This document shows, piece by piece, positions 13,982-22,878 of a stretch of 64,000 bases of DNA. Source of the stretch: a virus; the IMG/VR virus record IMGVR_UViG_3300035220_000425, positions 1 to 64,000 of that record, one strand, 5' to 3'. Numbering within the stretch: position 1 is the first letter of the stretch; each line of letters starts with the position of its first letter. A program made the position numbers and the translations under genes. The notes under the pieces were generated by a model. That model saw nothing but the letters and a program-made list of their open reading frames with translations. It did no database searches and had not been told where the DNA came from.

Positions 13982-16900
13982 ATGACTAATATCAACTCAG
14001 GGCCTTCTTATGTTTCTACTAACAAGAAAACAAAAATAGTCATTGGAGGGAAAAATGTTAGTCAAAATTTAATAGGAGGGACTGTCTCCGACTCCGACAT
14101 TACTAGTGGAGGTATTGTTTTTACTACAGGTTCTCTTGAGTTAGCTGGTTATACCGTTGGTGGCGAGCCTATAGTAGAATCTAAATTTTCTCTTGGCGAT
14201 CTTGTTACAATAAGTGCATCTTTTGCCGGGGGGCACTGTGCTAAGCACCCACGTAGCAATTTATATGTTGTAAATATCAAAAGAAATTTTACGACTCAGT
14301 CAGTAACTATTGAGGTTGCCTGCCGATTATCCGTAATTAAAGATTTCGGAACAAATGACAACGACGAGGTCAAAGGCTATATACAAAGTCTCAGCGGAAT
14401 TGACAGCATTCTAGATGTCTGCCAGATAGATACTTTTGATCTCAACGCTCTTGATAGCGCCTTAAGGGCGATAGGTAGTTTTGCTTATATGGCTCATGGT
14501 AGATTTACTGTTCAGAGATGGGAAGAAGTATTTTTAACGAACCCTGCTTTTACTTCATGGACAGAAAGATCGAGCCTATCAGTTGAAGACTTGGAGGACG
14601 TAATTATTCCGCCTACAACACTTTCTCTTACAGAAGAAATTGAGACTCCGGGCTATCCAGAGACAGACCCCGACGAGGATGAAACAGCAACCGATCCGAC
14701 TCAATGTGTAAGTGCGGAGGACTGTAGGGGCGCGGATATTTGTCTTGAGGGGTTCTGTGAAACAGTTGAATGCGGGGACACAGACGATTGCCCTGAGGGA
14801 TATACTTGCTTAAATGGTCTTTGCACGGCAATGCCGTGTTCTGGAACCGACGATTGCCCGACTGGATTCATTTGTGTCGACGGGACTTGCCAAGACGAGT
14901 ATTGTGGAGATGACAACAGTTGCCCAACTGATTTTGTTTGTGTTGATAAAAAATGTCAGCAATTAAGTTGCAGCACTACGAACGACTGCCCTTCTGGTTA
15001 TCTATGTGACGACGGTACGTGTGTAGAAATTGAATGCGAAGATGAAAGAGACTGTCGCAGCAGAGGAGGTGGCCTTTGCGTTAACGGTAAATGCATTAGC
15101 GTTGATTGCAAAGACTCAAGTGACTGTGGTGAAGGTTTTCAGTGTGTTGACAATGAATGCTATTTGCTCCCGAAATTTTGTACGAATGGGGACATTGAAT
15201 GCGCTGAAGATGAGAAATGCGTGAATGGTCAATGCGTAAAATCGCCTAATGACTGTGTGGACGGAGATGATTGTGAAGAAGGGTTTATCTGCGTGGACGG
15301 TCATTGTATAGAAGACGAAATCGATGAATGCAGAAGGTCTAGCCAATGTCATACCGGATTTTCTTGTGTCGACGGAATTTGCGTCTCAGACGATGAGGAA
15401 GAGGATGAGGATGAGAATCCTGACGAGATAAAAGATGACGTTTTGTCTGACAAAATGTTTATGCAGACTAAGGCCTTAAGATTAAAACCTTTCTCTGAAT
15501 GCTTGCAAATGAGACAAGGAAAATTTGACCCTAGTGAACTAGAAAGGCTAGACAACGCCGAAGGACTCCCTGGGGTAGGGGAAGATCCTGATGTCTATAA
15601 TGGAGTCGATAGAAGAGACAATGGGCTGAGGTGTGGAATCTATGTCAATCCGACAATAAGGAGTGAACAGGCTGAGGCAATTTTAAGGGCAGGCGGTGGA
15701 GGTAGTTCGGAATGTACTACAGAAGTAAATCTAGATGATATTGAGAAAATACTTCCAATAGAAAGTGTCTATGGCTATAAAACTACTGGATCTTTGTTTA
15801 CAGAAGAATATTATTTTGATGATCATGTTGAGAAAATCCAAGAATTCGAGTATGAAGGCCCTGGAAATCAATTAAGTCACGAGAAAACATTAGAAAATAT
15901 GAGCGTTTGGAGATCTTCTGAGTCAAGTATCTCTGCATTTTTAGATCAAGTAAATGAAGCGTATGAAATACGTATCAATGGTATGCAAGAAGTTTGTGAC
16001 CAGATAAATGAATACGGTCAGCTTCGAGATGATAACGACCCTTCGAAGTTTAGGATAATAGTAGAGTGTTTAGACAATGACACTGTAAGGAAAATGTTAG
16101 CGGCAAGAGATTTCTATGATTGCATGATGGCCGACGCTCAGATAAATCTATTGAGACTTAAAGCTCAGTGCGGACGCCTTTATGATTTCGCCAGATCCTT
16201 CCTGGCTGAAATGGAAGGCCATAGAGTTTTAACAAATATTACGAAAACAGATATGTACTTCGGAGCAGAGGGGGGTGAAGTCATCAGGAAAGAACAAAAA
16301 AATTATATACATGGAGGAACAGGCAAGCCACTCACTGATGCTATAAAAGAAATTATATTTACATCCGAGGGTGCATATAGAGGCCCTGATGTAGTCAAAG
16401 GGTTGATAATGCATAGAAATCGCTTTGCGAATAATTCCGTTTCCGGCTTAAGTACATACAAAAGGCAACATTTACGTCAGGAGAGTATTGACGAATACGA
16501 GTATGGAGTAGGGACAGTCAAACATACAAATACAAAGATTGATTATGACAATCCATTAAATAATACTACTCATATTGTATTGTCTACAGACAATGCCGCT
16601 GCCCCTGAGGCGCCTCCTCGCAATGCTCCTTACGACCCAAGATTCTACGACTTAGACGAAGATGGAACAACTGATGATTTAGACCCAGATATTGACGGAG
16701 ACAACATCCTGAACGAAGACGATCCAAACCCAAGACGCTTTGATCAAGATATTGATCGAGATGGTCTTCGTAATGCACCTCAAGAAGAAGACCCTAATCC
16801 TATTACCCCTGATTTGGATTCAGATGGAGACGGGTTCTATGATTTCGAAGATCCAGACATTGACGGTGATGGAATTCCTAATGACAGTGACCCGAGGCCT

Positions 16901-18292
16901 GAGGTAGCTGATTCTGACATTGATGGGGATCAGATAGCCGATTTCGAAGATCCAGACATTGACGGTGATGGGATCCCTAATGAGCTAGATCCCCAACCGC
17001 AGAGAGCAGACACTATCGACACTGACGGCGATGGATATATAAACAAATTAGACGATGATATAGACGGCGACGGTTTCTTGAATGCTGACGACCCCGACAT
17101 GGATGGCGATGGCACCATTAACGACCTTGACTCTGACATAGATGGTGATGGGGCTAGCAATGCGAACGATCCTGACATGGACGCGGATGGGCTTGCCAAT
17201 GCAAACGACCCCAATCCTAAGAATTCATTCACTGATACTGACGATGACGGAACAGTTGACGCTACTGATACTGACGATGACGGAGATGGCCTAGAAGATA
17301 CTGTAGACCCAAATCCTCTTGTGTTTGATTATGACACGGATGGGGACGGCCTGTATGACTTTGAAGACCCCGATATCGACGGAGATGGCCTGCTGAATGG
17401 TGCCGACCCTGATCCGCTTGTTGTCGCAGGAGATATTGACGAAGATGGATTATTTGATTATGAAGATGATGACATGGATGGAGACGGAGTACTTAATGTA
17501 GATGATCCAAATCCATCAACTGCAGATGAAGATGATTTAGACGGAGATGGTATTTTAGATATTGTAGACCCTAATATTGATGGAGACGCTCTTCCTAACA
17601 CTAGCGATCCCAGGCCTTTAGTCTTTGACGTAGACACTGACGGAGATGGCATTCCTGACTTCCAAGATTCTGATTTAGATGGGGATGGCATATTAAATAG
17701 CAGCGATCCTGATGCTGATGGTGATGATATTCCTGGATATGCAGATTTGGATGACCGGGATCCTAGTCAAGGCTTTAGATCTGGACAAAGACTGAGTCCA
17801 TGTAACATAGAAACAGAGAGTTATACGATTAATTTAAGTGTTACAGTTAGTGGTAATCAGACTGAAATTGCTTCAATTAATGTAGGAGGCTCGGAGGAAG
17901 TTAGCTTCCCTCTGCCATTCTTACCCCTCATCCCAGAAAGCCTGACAGCCTTGACTCTTGATCAGTTTGGAGATCCGTTGTTCATGGATAGAGGAGACTG
18001 CAACGTCATAGGATCAACGTACCGAGAAGCCGCCAGTACAAGGCTTGCTTCTATAGAGAGGCTGTGCAGCGTCTATATGGGCCATGAGGCTCGTCGTCAC
18101 AGTCTTAGGGGGAATGCTGTCAGAGTCGTAGAAACAATGCGACCAGAACTATTTAGCTGGACTCCTGGAATGCCCGTTTCGGTTACATCTAAAGGCAAGA
18201 CGCAAGGCAAGTATTACACAACTTCCACCACCTGGGGCTTCGATCCATACAACATGATCGTTTCCCTTAACTTAATTGGTTACACATCATGA
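13982..18292 (+). CDS. Tail hub-like protein with Cys-rich and TSP3 calcium-binding insertions
   Basis: 1436 residues in five parts. (1) About 1-225: beta-rich hub-like domain (FSLGDLVTISASFAGGHC, YVVNIKRNFTTQSVTIEVAC). (2) About 240-480: roughly ten repeats of C-x4-DC-x-x-G-x-x-C-x-x-G-x-C, e.g. DDCPEGYTCLNGLC, like Dickkopf/EGF-type disulfide modules. (3) About 490-885: helical/beta region (INEYGQLRDDNDPSKFR). (4) About 890-1263: some twenty thrombospondin type-3 repeats, e.g. DPDIDGDGIPNDSDP, each able to bind calcium. (5) About 1264-1436: return of a hub-like domain (YYTTSTTWGFDPYNMIVSLN). Parts 1 and 5 look like one gp27-type hub split by an adhesin-like insert. Start ATG 13982 follows the previous stop by two bases. 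Confidence 0.8.
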   Translation: MTNINSGPSYVSTNKKTKIVIGGKNVSQNLIGGTVSDSDITSGGIVFTTGSLELAGYTVGGEPIVESKFSLGDLVTISASFAGGHCAKHPRSNLYVVNIKRNFTTQSVTIEVACRLSVIKDFGTNDNDEVKGYIQSLSGIDSILDVCQIDTFDLNALDSALRAIGSFAYMAHGRFTVQRWEEVFLTNPAFTSWTERSSLSVEDLEDVIIPPTTLSLTEEIETPGYPETDPDEDETATDPTQCVSAEDCRGADICLEGFCETVECGDTDDCPEGYTCLNGLCTAMPCSGTDDCPTGFICVDGTCQDEYCGDDNSCPTDFVCVDKKCQQLSCSTTNDCPSGYLCDDGTCVEIECEDERDCRSRGGGLCVNGKCISVDCKDSSDCGEGFQCVDNECYLLPKFCTNGDIECAEDEKCVNGQCVKSPNDCVDGDDCEEGFICVDGHCIEDEIDECRRSSQCHTGFSCVDGICVSDDEEEDEDENPDEIKDDVLSDKMFMQTKALRLKPFSECLQMRQGKFDPSELERLDNAEGLPGVGEDPDVYNGVDRRDNGLRCGIYVNPTIRSEQAEAILRAGGGGSSECTTEVNLDDIEKILPIESVYGYKTTGSLFTEEYYFDDHVEKIQEFEYEGPGNQLSHEKTLENMSVWRSSESSISAFLDQVNEAYEIRINGMQEVCDQINEYGQLRDDNDPSKFRIIVECLDNDTVRKMLAARDFYDCMMADAQINLLRLKAQCGRLYDFARSFLAEMEGHRVLTNITKTDMYFGAEGGEVIRKEQKNYIHGGTGKPLTDAIKEIIFTSEGAYRGPDVVKGLIMHRNRFANNSVSGLSTYKRQHLRQESIDEYEYGVGTVKHTNTKIDYDNPLNNTTHIVLSTDNAAAPEAPPRNAPYDPRFYDLDEDGTTDDLDPDIDGDNILNEDDPNPRRFDQDIDRDGLRNAPQEEDPNPITPDLDSDGDGFYDFEDPDIDGDGIPNDSDPRPEVADSDIDGDQIADFEDPDIDGDGIPNELDPQPQRADTIDTDGDGYINKLDDDIDGDGFLNADDPDMDGDGTINDLDSDIDGDGASNANDPDMDADGLANANDPNPKNSFTDTDDDGTVDATDTDDDGDGLEDTVDPNPLVFDYDTDGDGLYDFEDPDIDGDGLLNGADPDPLVVAGDIDEDGLFDYEDDDMDGDGVLNVDDPNPSTADEDDLDGDGILDIVDPNIDGDALPNTSDPRPLVFDVDTDGDGIPDFQDSDLDGDGILNSSDPDADGDDIPGYADLDDRDPSQGFRSGQRLSPCNIETESYTINLSVTVSGNQTEIASINVGGSEEVSFPLPFLPLIPESLTALTLDQFGDPLFMDRGDCNVIGSTYREAASTRLASIERLCSVYMGHEARRHSLRGNAVRVVETMRPELFSWTPGMPVSVTSKGKTQGKYYTTSTTWGFDPYNMIVSLNLIGYTS

Positions 18293-19176
18293 CTTATACC
18301 ACTAACTTGGTCTACGATCCAGACAAGTATCATTATTCTTATGTTCGAGATGTTGACAGTACTGGATTCGTTCCACTTACTGTTAATGATTTAAATCTGC
18401 CTAGTAGATGTGTGTACATTGAAGTAGATACGCCTCCAGATTACGGAACATTGAAGCTAAATGGCGTTACTATTCTTGATAGTCGCAACAACGCAATCCC
18501 AACGCAAATAAGCAAAGCGGATATCGCTTTGGGACTGCTGGTTTGGGACGCCAATGCATCAGACGTGTCTATACGTTTAAATTTTGACTACTTTGCGTAT
18601 GATTCTCAAGGTGAGACTCAGTCGATGCTGTATAACTGGCTGCCAATAACTATTCAGCTTGAGCCCACAGAAGAGGTAGATGGTGGTGATTTTGATTCCG
18701 GAGAAAGTCTAGGAGGAGTCTCAAGTGATGGCGGTGATTTCGTAATCGGAGGTAGTGCGGCATTATTGCAGTCATACGATGGCGGAAACTTTGATACAGG
18801 AGAGTCAAGCTATCCGGAAACCCCAGATCTAGGGTTATACGAAGCTACTATCAATACACCTTTAAAAGTAGTAGACCCTGACACTCTGGCACCTGTTACT
18901 GTTAGCTCGTTACCCTCAACCCATGAGGTTTTCCCAAGAAATTCTGATGTCTTTAGGTATGAGTTTAAGACAGAATACACATACGAATATAAATTTTCTT
19001 TTAAAAAGAAATTGTTCAAAGGATGGAACTATGGGGCTAATGTCCCGAACTTTGGGTATTCAAGCGATTACGGATCGATCTCAAATCCCACGACAAATTT
19101 AACAGTTGATTTCAATAATATAGTTGAGTACAACTATCCTTATCCTCCTAGTCGTTTGAAGCCCTCGGCACACTAA
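18289..19176 (+). CDS. Tail tip protein with GGDF-SGES repeats, 295 aa
   Basis: ATG 18289 overlaps the hub stop (ATGA). The N-terminal ~125 residues are beta-rich (VYIEVDTPPDYGTLKLNG resembles cadherin/VCBS-type repeats: PPxxGTLxLNG). The middle has three copies of a short acidic repeat: DGGDFDSGES, DGGDFVIGGS, DGGNFDTGES. The C-terminus is aromatic and polar. DGG(D/N)FD(S/T)GES motifs occur in tail proteins of marine phages. Coupling to the hub gene implies a structural partner at the tail tip. Confidence 0.6.
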   Translation: MTYTTNLVYDPDKYHYSYVRDVDSTGFVPLTVNDLNLPSRCVYIEVDTPPDYGTLKLNGVTILDSRNNAIPTQISKADIALGLLVWDANASDVSIRLNFDYFAYDSQGETQSMLYNWLPITIQLEPTEEVDGGDFDSGESLGGVSSDGGDFVIGGSAALLQSYDGGNFDTGESSYPETPDLGLYEATINTPLKVVDPDTLAPVTVSSLPSTHEVFPRNSDVFRYEFKTEYTYEYKFSFKKKLFKGWNYGANVPNFGYSSDYGSISNPTTNLTVDFNNIVEYNYPYPPSRLKPSAH

Positions 19177-19195
19177 CTCAGCGCCAGGGGTTGAG

Positions 19196-19627
19196 ATGTC
19201 TGTAGTCTCTGAAACTGAACTAGATAAGAACATCAAAGCGATTGTAAATAATAGGCAGTTTGAAGCTGGCTTGTTTCTAAGTAGTGGAACTCCTTTCAGC
19301 CCAACGACTGATCATGCATCTTTAACGACAAAAGAAGTCCCTCCTTCCGCGGGAGGTTATATCAGGCTGAGCTATACCTATACGGAGAATGACGTATCTG
19401 TTTTAGTTGGAAAAGCTACGACTACCTCTAAATATTTTGAGTTCATACACAATGGGAATTCAATCCCTATGAGATTTGATACATTTATTGTATTTGAAAG
19501 GATAGCAGCGCAACCGTTAGACGTAGTAAACGTTGTTTCTATTCATAGCCTAGGAGGGGTTCAAGAGCTTACATCAGGAGGCAATATCGCCAGATTTAAT
19601 TTACAAGTCAACATTAAAACACAATGA
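19196..19627 (+). CDS. Hypothetical tail-module protein, 143 aa
   Basis: Beta-rich protein with a mid-region SYTYTENDVSVLVGKATT and a C-terminal FNLQVNIKTQ. ATG 19196 follows GGGGTTGAG. No family recognised. It is coupled to the next gene by an ATGA overlap and lies among tail-tip genes on one transcript, so a minor structural role is the likeliest reading. Confidence 0.6.
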   Translation: MSVVSETELDKNIKAIVNNRQFEAGLFLSSGTPFSPTTDHASLTTKEVPPSAGGYIRLSYTYTENDVSVLVGKATTTSKYFEFIHNGNSIPMRFDTFIVFERIAAQPLDVVNVVSIHSLGGVQELTSGGNIARFNLQVNIKTQ

Positions 19628-19908
19628 CTCTTATCAATCCAAACAATGCGATTAGCTTGTTAGAGCTAGTAGCAAGAACTGCCCAAGCCGAAAGGATAAA
19701 TTCTATCGAAAATTCAGTAGGAGGAGGTGCTTTTGGACAAAGAAACTTTGAAGGAAAGTGGGAGGGCTACGAACTAAACAATCAACCGACAGTCTCTTAC
19801 AAAGGTACAAAATATAATGTTCAGAGTGCCGCATACGCGAGTAAACGTAAGAAAGATAAAATTAATATTAGGAGTGGGGAGAAATTCTTAGGAGCGGCAT
19901 GGAGGTAG
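19624..19908 (+). CDS. Hypothetical tail-module protein, 94 aa
   Basis: Starts at the ATG overlapping the previous stop. A helical N-terminus (ISLLELVARTAQAERINSIE) is followed by Gly-rich and basic strands (YASKRKKDKINIRSGEKFLG). Its stop abuts the ATG of the next, very large gene. Probably a small structural or assembly protein; no homologue recognised. Confidence 0.55.
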   Translation: MTLINPNNAISLLELVARTAQAERINSIENSVGGGAFGQRNFEGKWEGYELNNQPTVSYKGTKYNVQSAAYASKRKKDKINIRSGEKFLGAAWR

Positions 19909-22845
19909 ATGGACACTCCTCTTATTAAGCAATTAGTAGCAAAAGTAGATGCAGTTGCAGCAGCAGCAAGAGCCTTGCTGTCAGCAGATGAGTACAGCAA
20001 GAAAAGAGGCATCCCTGGGATGGCCAAGTGGCATGGCTTTAATGAATCAGGTTCTGCTACTGTAAAAATCGATGATCAAATCTATATCGTAAACCTTGTA
20101 ACTAATACAATACCTCCGATAGGGACAAAAGTATATGTCGATGAATCGTTCAATGTAATGCATAAAAACGTCAAACCAAAAGAACCTATAAAAATCGTTG
20201 AAGAAAAAAAGCTGCCAAGAGAAAAAGCAAGCAAAAGAAAGAAAAGAACAAAACATCCAGTTTTCTTAGATGTGGGCGAGATACCGTCAGGAGCGACTTG
20301 GCTCGTCTACCCAGAAATCTTAAAAAGATTAGAGGTAAAAAGTGAAGTCGGAAGCGCCACAAATCCAGAAGGCTATGGATACAATCTTTTCTTAAATTTA
20401 TATGCGGCACTTGCTCTCGGTTCAGGCGTATTGATTGGGATAATGCTTGGGTCTTTGGAAGAAAGTATATCAATTTTTGAAGTAGATCTTTTGAGTCTGC
20501 CACACCCTAATGATCATGACGCAATTCCTTCCGGGCTCTCTGGAGACGATTATACAAAATTTGTAATGATCCAAGGCATGTTGGACTCAGCCTCTATTGA
20601 CACGCCTCTTTGGCTTCCTATCGACGGACTGTATGCTGGGATAGGAGGTATCTTTACTACCAGTCTCTTAAGTTTTTTAATTAATAATAAAGGAGGAGAA
20701 GGCGTACATTTCACAGAGATCAAGGCGATCAATCCAGACAATATTAATGGACCTTTAGACGCTGCTTTATATATGTTTGAAATAGCGACTTTAGTGACTG
20801 GAAAAAAAATTCAAGCTTCAATAATAAGAGCAAATGCGGTGTATCCAGGTAAGCGTATCAATGTAAATGTACATGGCTGGCCTGCTCTAGTTAACCGGCC
20901 TATCGACCCAGCTAATGATGCTACTCTTCCAAACGGAAGCGTAGTACAATTCCAGATACCAGACGATATTCCTGAATGGGAGTTTTTATCAGGTGCTGGG
21001 CCTGTAGATTACGGCCTTACTAATGGCCCTAACAATTTTGCTTACGATTTAGTCCCTATACATCGTCTTCATGAACATTTAGATAATGTACCTTTACTTG
21101 ATCACACAAAGTTTGCTAGCTATGAAAGAAATAACCTTTACTTGCATTATGTATTGATTACATACGCCCCATGGACAGGGTTAGGCGAAGATCTAAGGAT
21201 TAATTATTATAACCTAAACCTTAAATTTGCATTGACTGTTGACGACACTTTTATCCCTTTTATTGAAAAAAGTTACACCCTTAATCCGGCCTCGTTCAAC
21301 CTACCTGAATATTTTGAAATCCTAGGAGACAACATCCTTGAGATGAAAGAGTTTCCGTTACAAGCCGGAGACAGAAACGAATTTACAAAAACAGTTACTT
21401 TTAAAATAGAAGGAATAGACAACGTCCCTGTCGTTCAGCCGATCCAGAATATATTTGCACGAAAAGGGAGTTCTGAGAAGTATGGATATGTTTCTATGCT
21501 TTCTGAAGACAGTAATTACTTAGAGGAGGAAGACGGAGTATTGTACTACCATCCCCACCGAGCTCCTCATTTTACGTCTACAGAATTGGCAGGTTTTGTT
21601 ATTCATCCGAGGTCAGGGAGGTGGGCCTTTGATCAAAATTACAGCACTTATGCCGGACTTACTGAAGGACAGGTTTTAGAAGTTAGCACTACAGTTTTCA
21701 TAAGGCCGCTTAGCTTTGACAGTGCAGTACCCCCTTTAGAACAACAAATTAACATTACAATTGTTGGGAGTGTTACTAATTACGTATCGCCATACACTCC
21801 TTCTGTTGAAGCATTCGCAGTCGAGTACGTTGACGTAGATGAACCTCCAAGCAATGAATATGATCCAGAAGCATTTACTGAAGACTCTGAACTTTTGTCT
21901 GGGGCTTTGCAGGAGTTTGAGGAAGTGGAAGTATTTGTGCCGTTCCCTTCGGTGACTAATGATGGGAACGTCTTTGGATGGCAAGGCCAAGAGCCTGTAT
22001 TCTCTTTTGAAGAAGTAGGGGCGCCTGTAATTTCTTTGGCTATTCCCGACAACAATGGCTCTTTCAGATATATACAGTCAGACGCTAATTACGTGTCCGC
22101 AAATGACTTTACCTTTAGTTTTGCAACAAGTGATGGTCCAGTGTCGTCAACCGGCGGGGGCTATATCGTCAAGTTTAAGCCAAAGAATAAGGACTATGAT
22201 TTCCTATATGGGACTGAAACTTTACACATAACATATAGTATTACAGCAAGATATAACGAAGCTCCTTATGTAGGCAATTTTGAAAATTTAAATGAGTTTC
22301 AGCGAAAGTCTATAAGAGGCAGCGCTATCTACCATGCAGACCCTCTCGACTGGAGATATGAAATCTTTAACCCAGTCTCAGAGCATCAGTTTGATGGGTA
22401 TATATTTTCGGTTGGAGATTCTGTGATGAGAGATACGACTTTCCCGGAACTAAACATTTCCGTTACGTCGCAAACCATTTCTGCTGATTATTTGCATGAG
22501 TTTAAGTTAAACTATGAAGATCCAAAAGATGACTTACTTCAAATTGATCAAGGGTTCGTCTACTGGACTTCTAGACTCAGGTACGAATTCGACGAAGAGG
22601 CCGAAACAATCTTGTTCTACGACAAGGACGCAGAGGGGAATGCAGCGAATGTTCCTCTAGACAGTTCGGCTATGACAGAAATTTTATTTGGATCAAACAA
22701 TACGCCTAAATCCACACACTTCAGCATTGAGAAAATGTTTCCGTCAGGGTTTGATCGCACTGACACTACTGGTGCTTCTTGGAGGAAACACATAGAAAGC
22801 AAAGAGGTTTATGCATACTTAATTTATGGATACTTGCCTGTCTAG
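19909..22845 (+). CDS. Large tail adhesin with VCBS/cadherin-like domains, 978 aa
   Basis: N-terminal ~85 residues carry a helix and beta region (QLVAKVDAVAAAARALLSAD), then a Lys/Arg-rich linker (EKASKRKKRTKHP). Around residues 160-180 a hydrophobic stretch (LNLYAALALGSGVLIGIML) could be a buried helix. From about 380 on the protein is a series of beta sandwiches; the segment near 555-600 (FVIHPRSGRWAFDQNYS ... GLTEGQVLEVSTTVFI) resembles VCBS repeats, which are adhesive Ig-like domains. The position between tail tip and fibre genes supports a host-binding role. It is not a portal: no portal-type clip or stem motifs are seen. Confidence 0.55.
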   Translation: MDTPLIKQLVAKVDAVAAAARALLSADEYSKKRGIPGMAKWHGFNESGSATVKIDDQIYIVNLVTNTIPPIGTKVYVDESFNVMHKNVKPKEPIKIVEEKKLPREKASKRKKRTKHPVFLDVGEIPSGATWLVYPEILKRLEVKSEVGSATNPEGYGYNLFLNLYAALALGSGVLIGIMLGSLEESISIFEVDLLSLPHPNDHDAIPSGLSGDDYTKFVMIQGMLDSASIDTPLWLPIDGLYAGIGGIFTTSLLSFLINNKGGEGVHFTEIKAINPDNINGPLDAALYMFEIATLVTGKKIQASIIRANAVYPGKRINVNVHGWPALVNRPIDPANDATLPNGSVVQFQIPDDIPEWEFLSGAGPVDYGLTNGPNNFAYDLVPIHRLHEHLDNVPLLDHTKFASYERNNLYLHYVLITYAPWTGLGEDLRINYYNLNLKFALTVDDTFIPFIEKSYTLNPASFNLPEYFEILGDNILEMKEFPLQAGDRNEFTKTVTFKIEGIDNVPVVQPIQNIFARKGSSEKYGYVSMLSEDSNYLEEEDGVLYYHPHRAPHFTSTELAGFVIHPRSGRWAFDQNYSTYAGLTEGQVLEVSTTVFIRPLSFDSAVPPLEQQINITIVGSVTNYVSPYTPSVEAFAVEYVDVDEPPSNEYDPEAFTEDSELLSGALQEFEEVEVFVPFPSVTNDGNVFGWQGQEPVFSFEEVGAPVISLAIPDNNGSFRYIQSDANYVSANDFTFSFATSDGPVSSTGGGYIVKFKPKNKDYDFLYGTETLHITYSITARYNEAPYVGNFENLNEFQRKSIRGSAIYHADPLDWRYEIFNPVSEHQFDGYIFSVGDSVMRDTTFPELNISVTSQTISADYLHEFKLNYEDPKDDLLQIDQGFVYWTSRLRYEFDEEAETILFYDKDAEGNAANVPLDSSAMTEILFGSNNTPKSTHFSIEKMFPSGFDRTDTTGASWRKHIESKEVYAYLIYGYLPV

Positions 22846-22860
22846 TGGCGGTATCCTATT

Positions 22861-22870
22861 GGCAGACTGG
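22861..22870 (+). promoter_or_regulatory. ACTAG-type box before giant fibre
   Basis: GGCAGACTGG, 8 bases before ATG 22879; member of the repeated box family with ACTGG instead of ACTAG. Confidence 0.4.
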
Positions 22871-22878
22871 CTTTATAG

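Noticed and set aside
16930-17691. Leftward Ser/Pro-rich frames opposite the hub gene
   Set aside because: They mirror the periodic GAxGGxGATGG codons of the TSP3 repeats and have no start signals.
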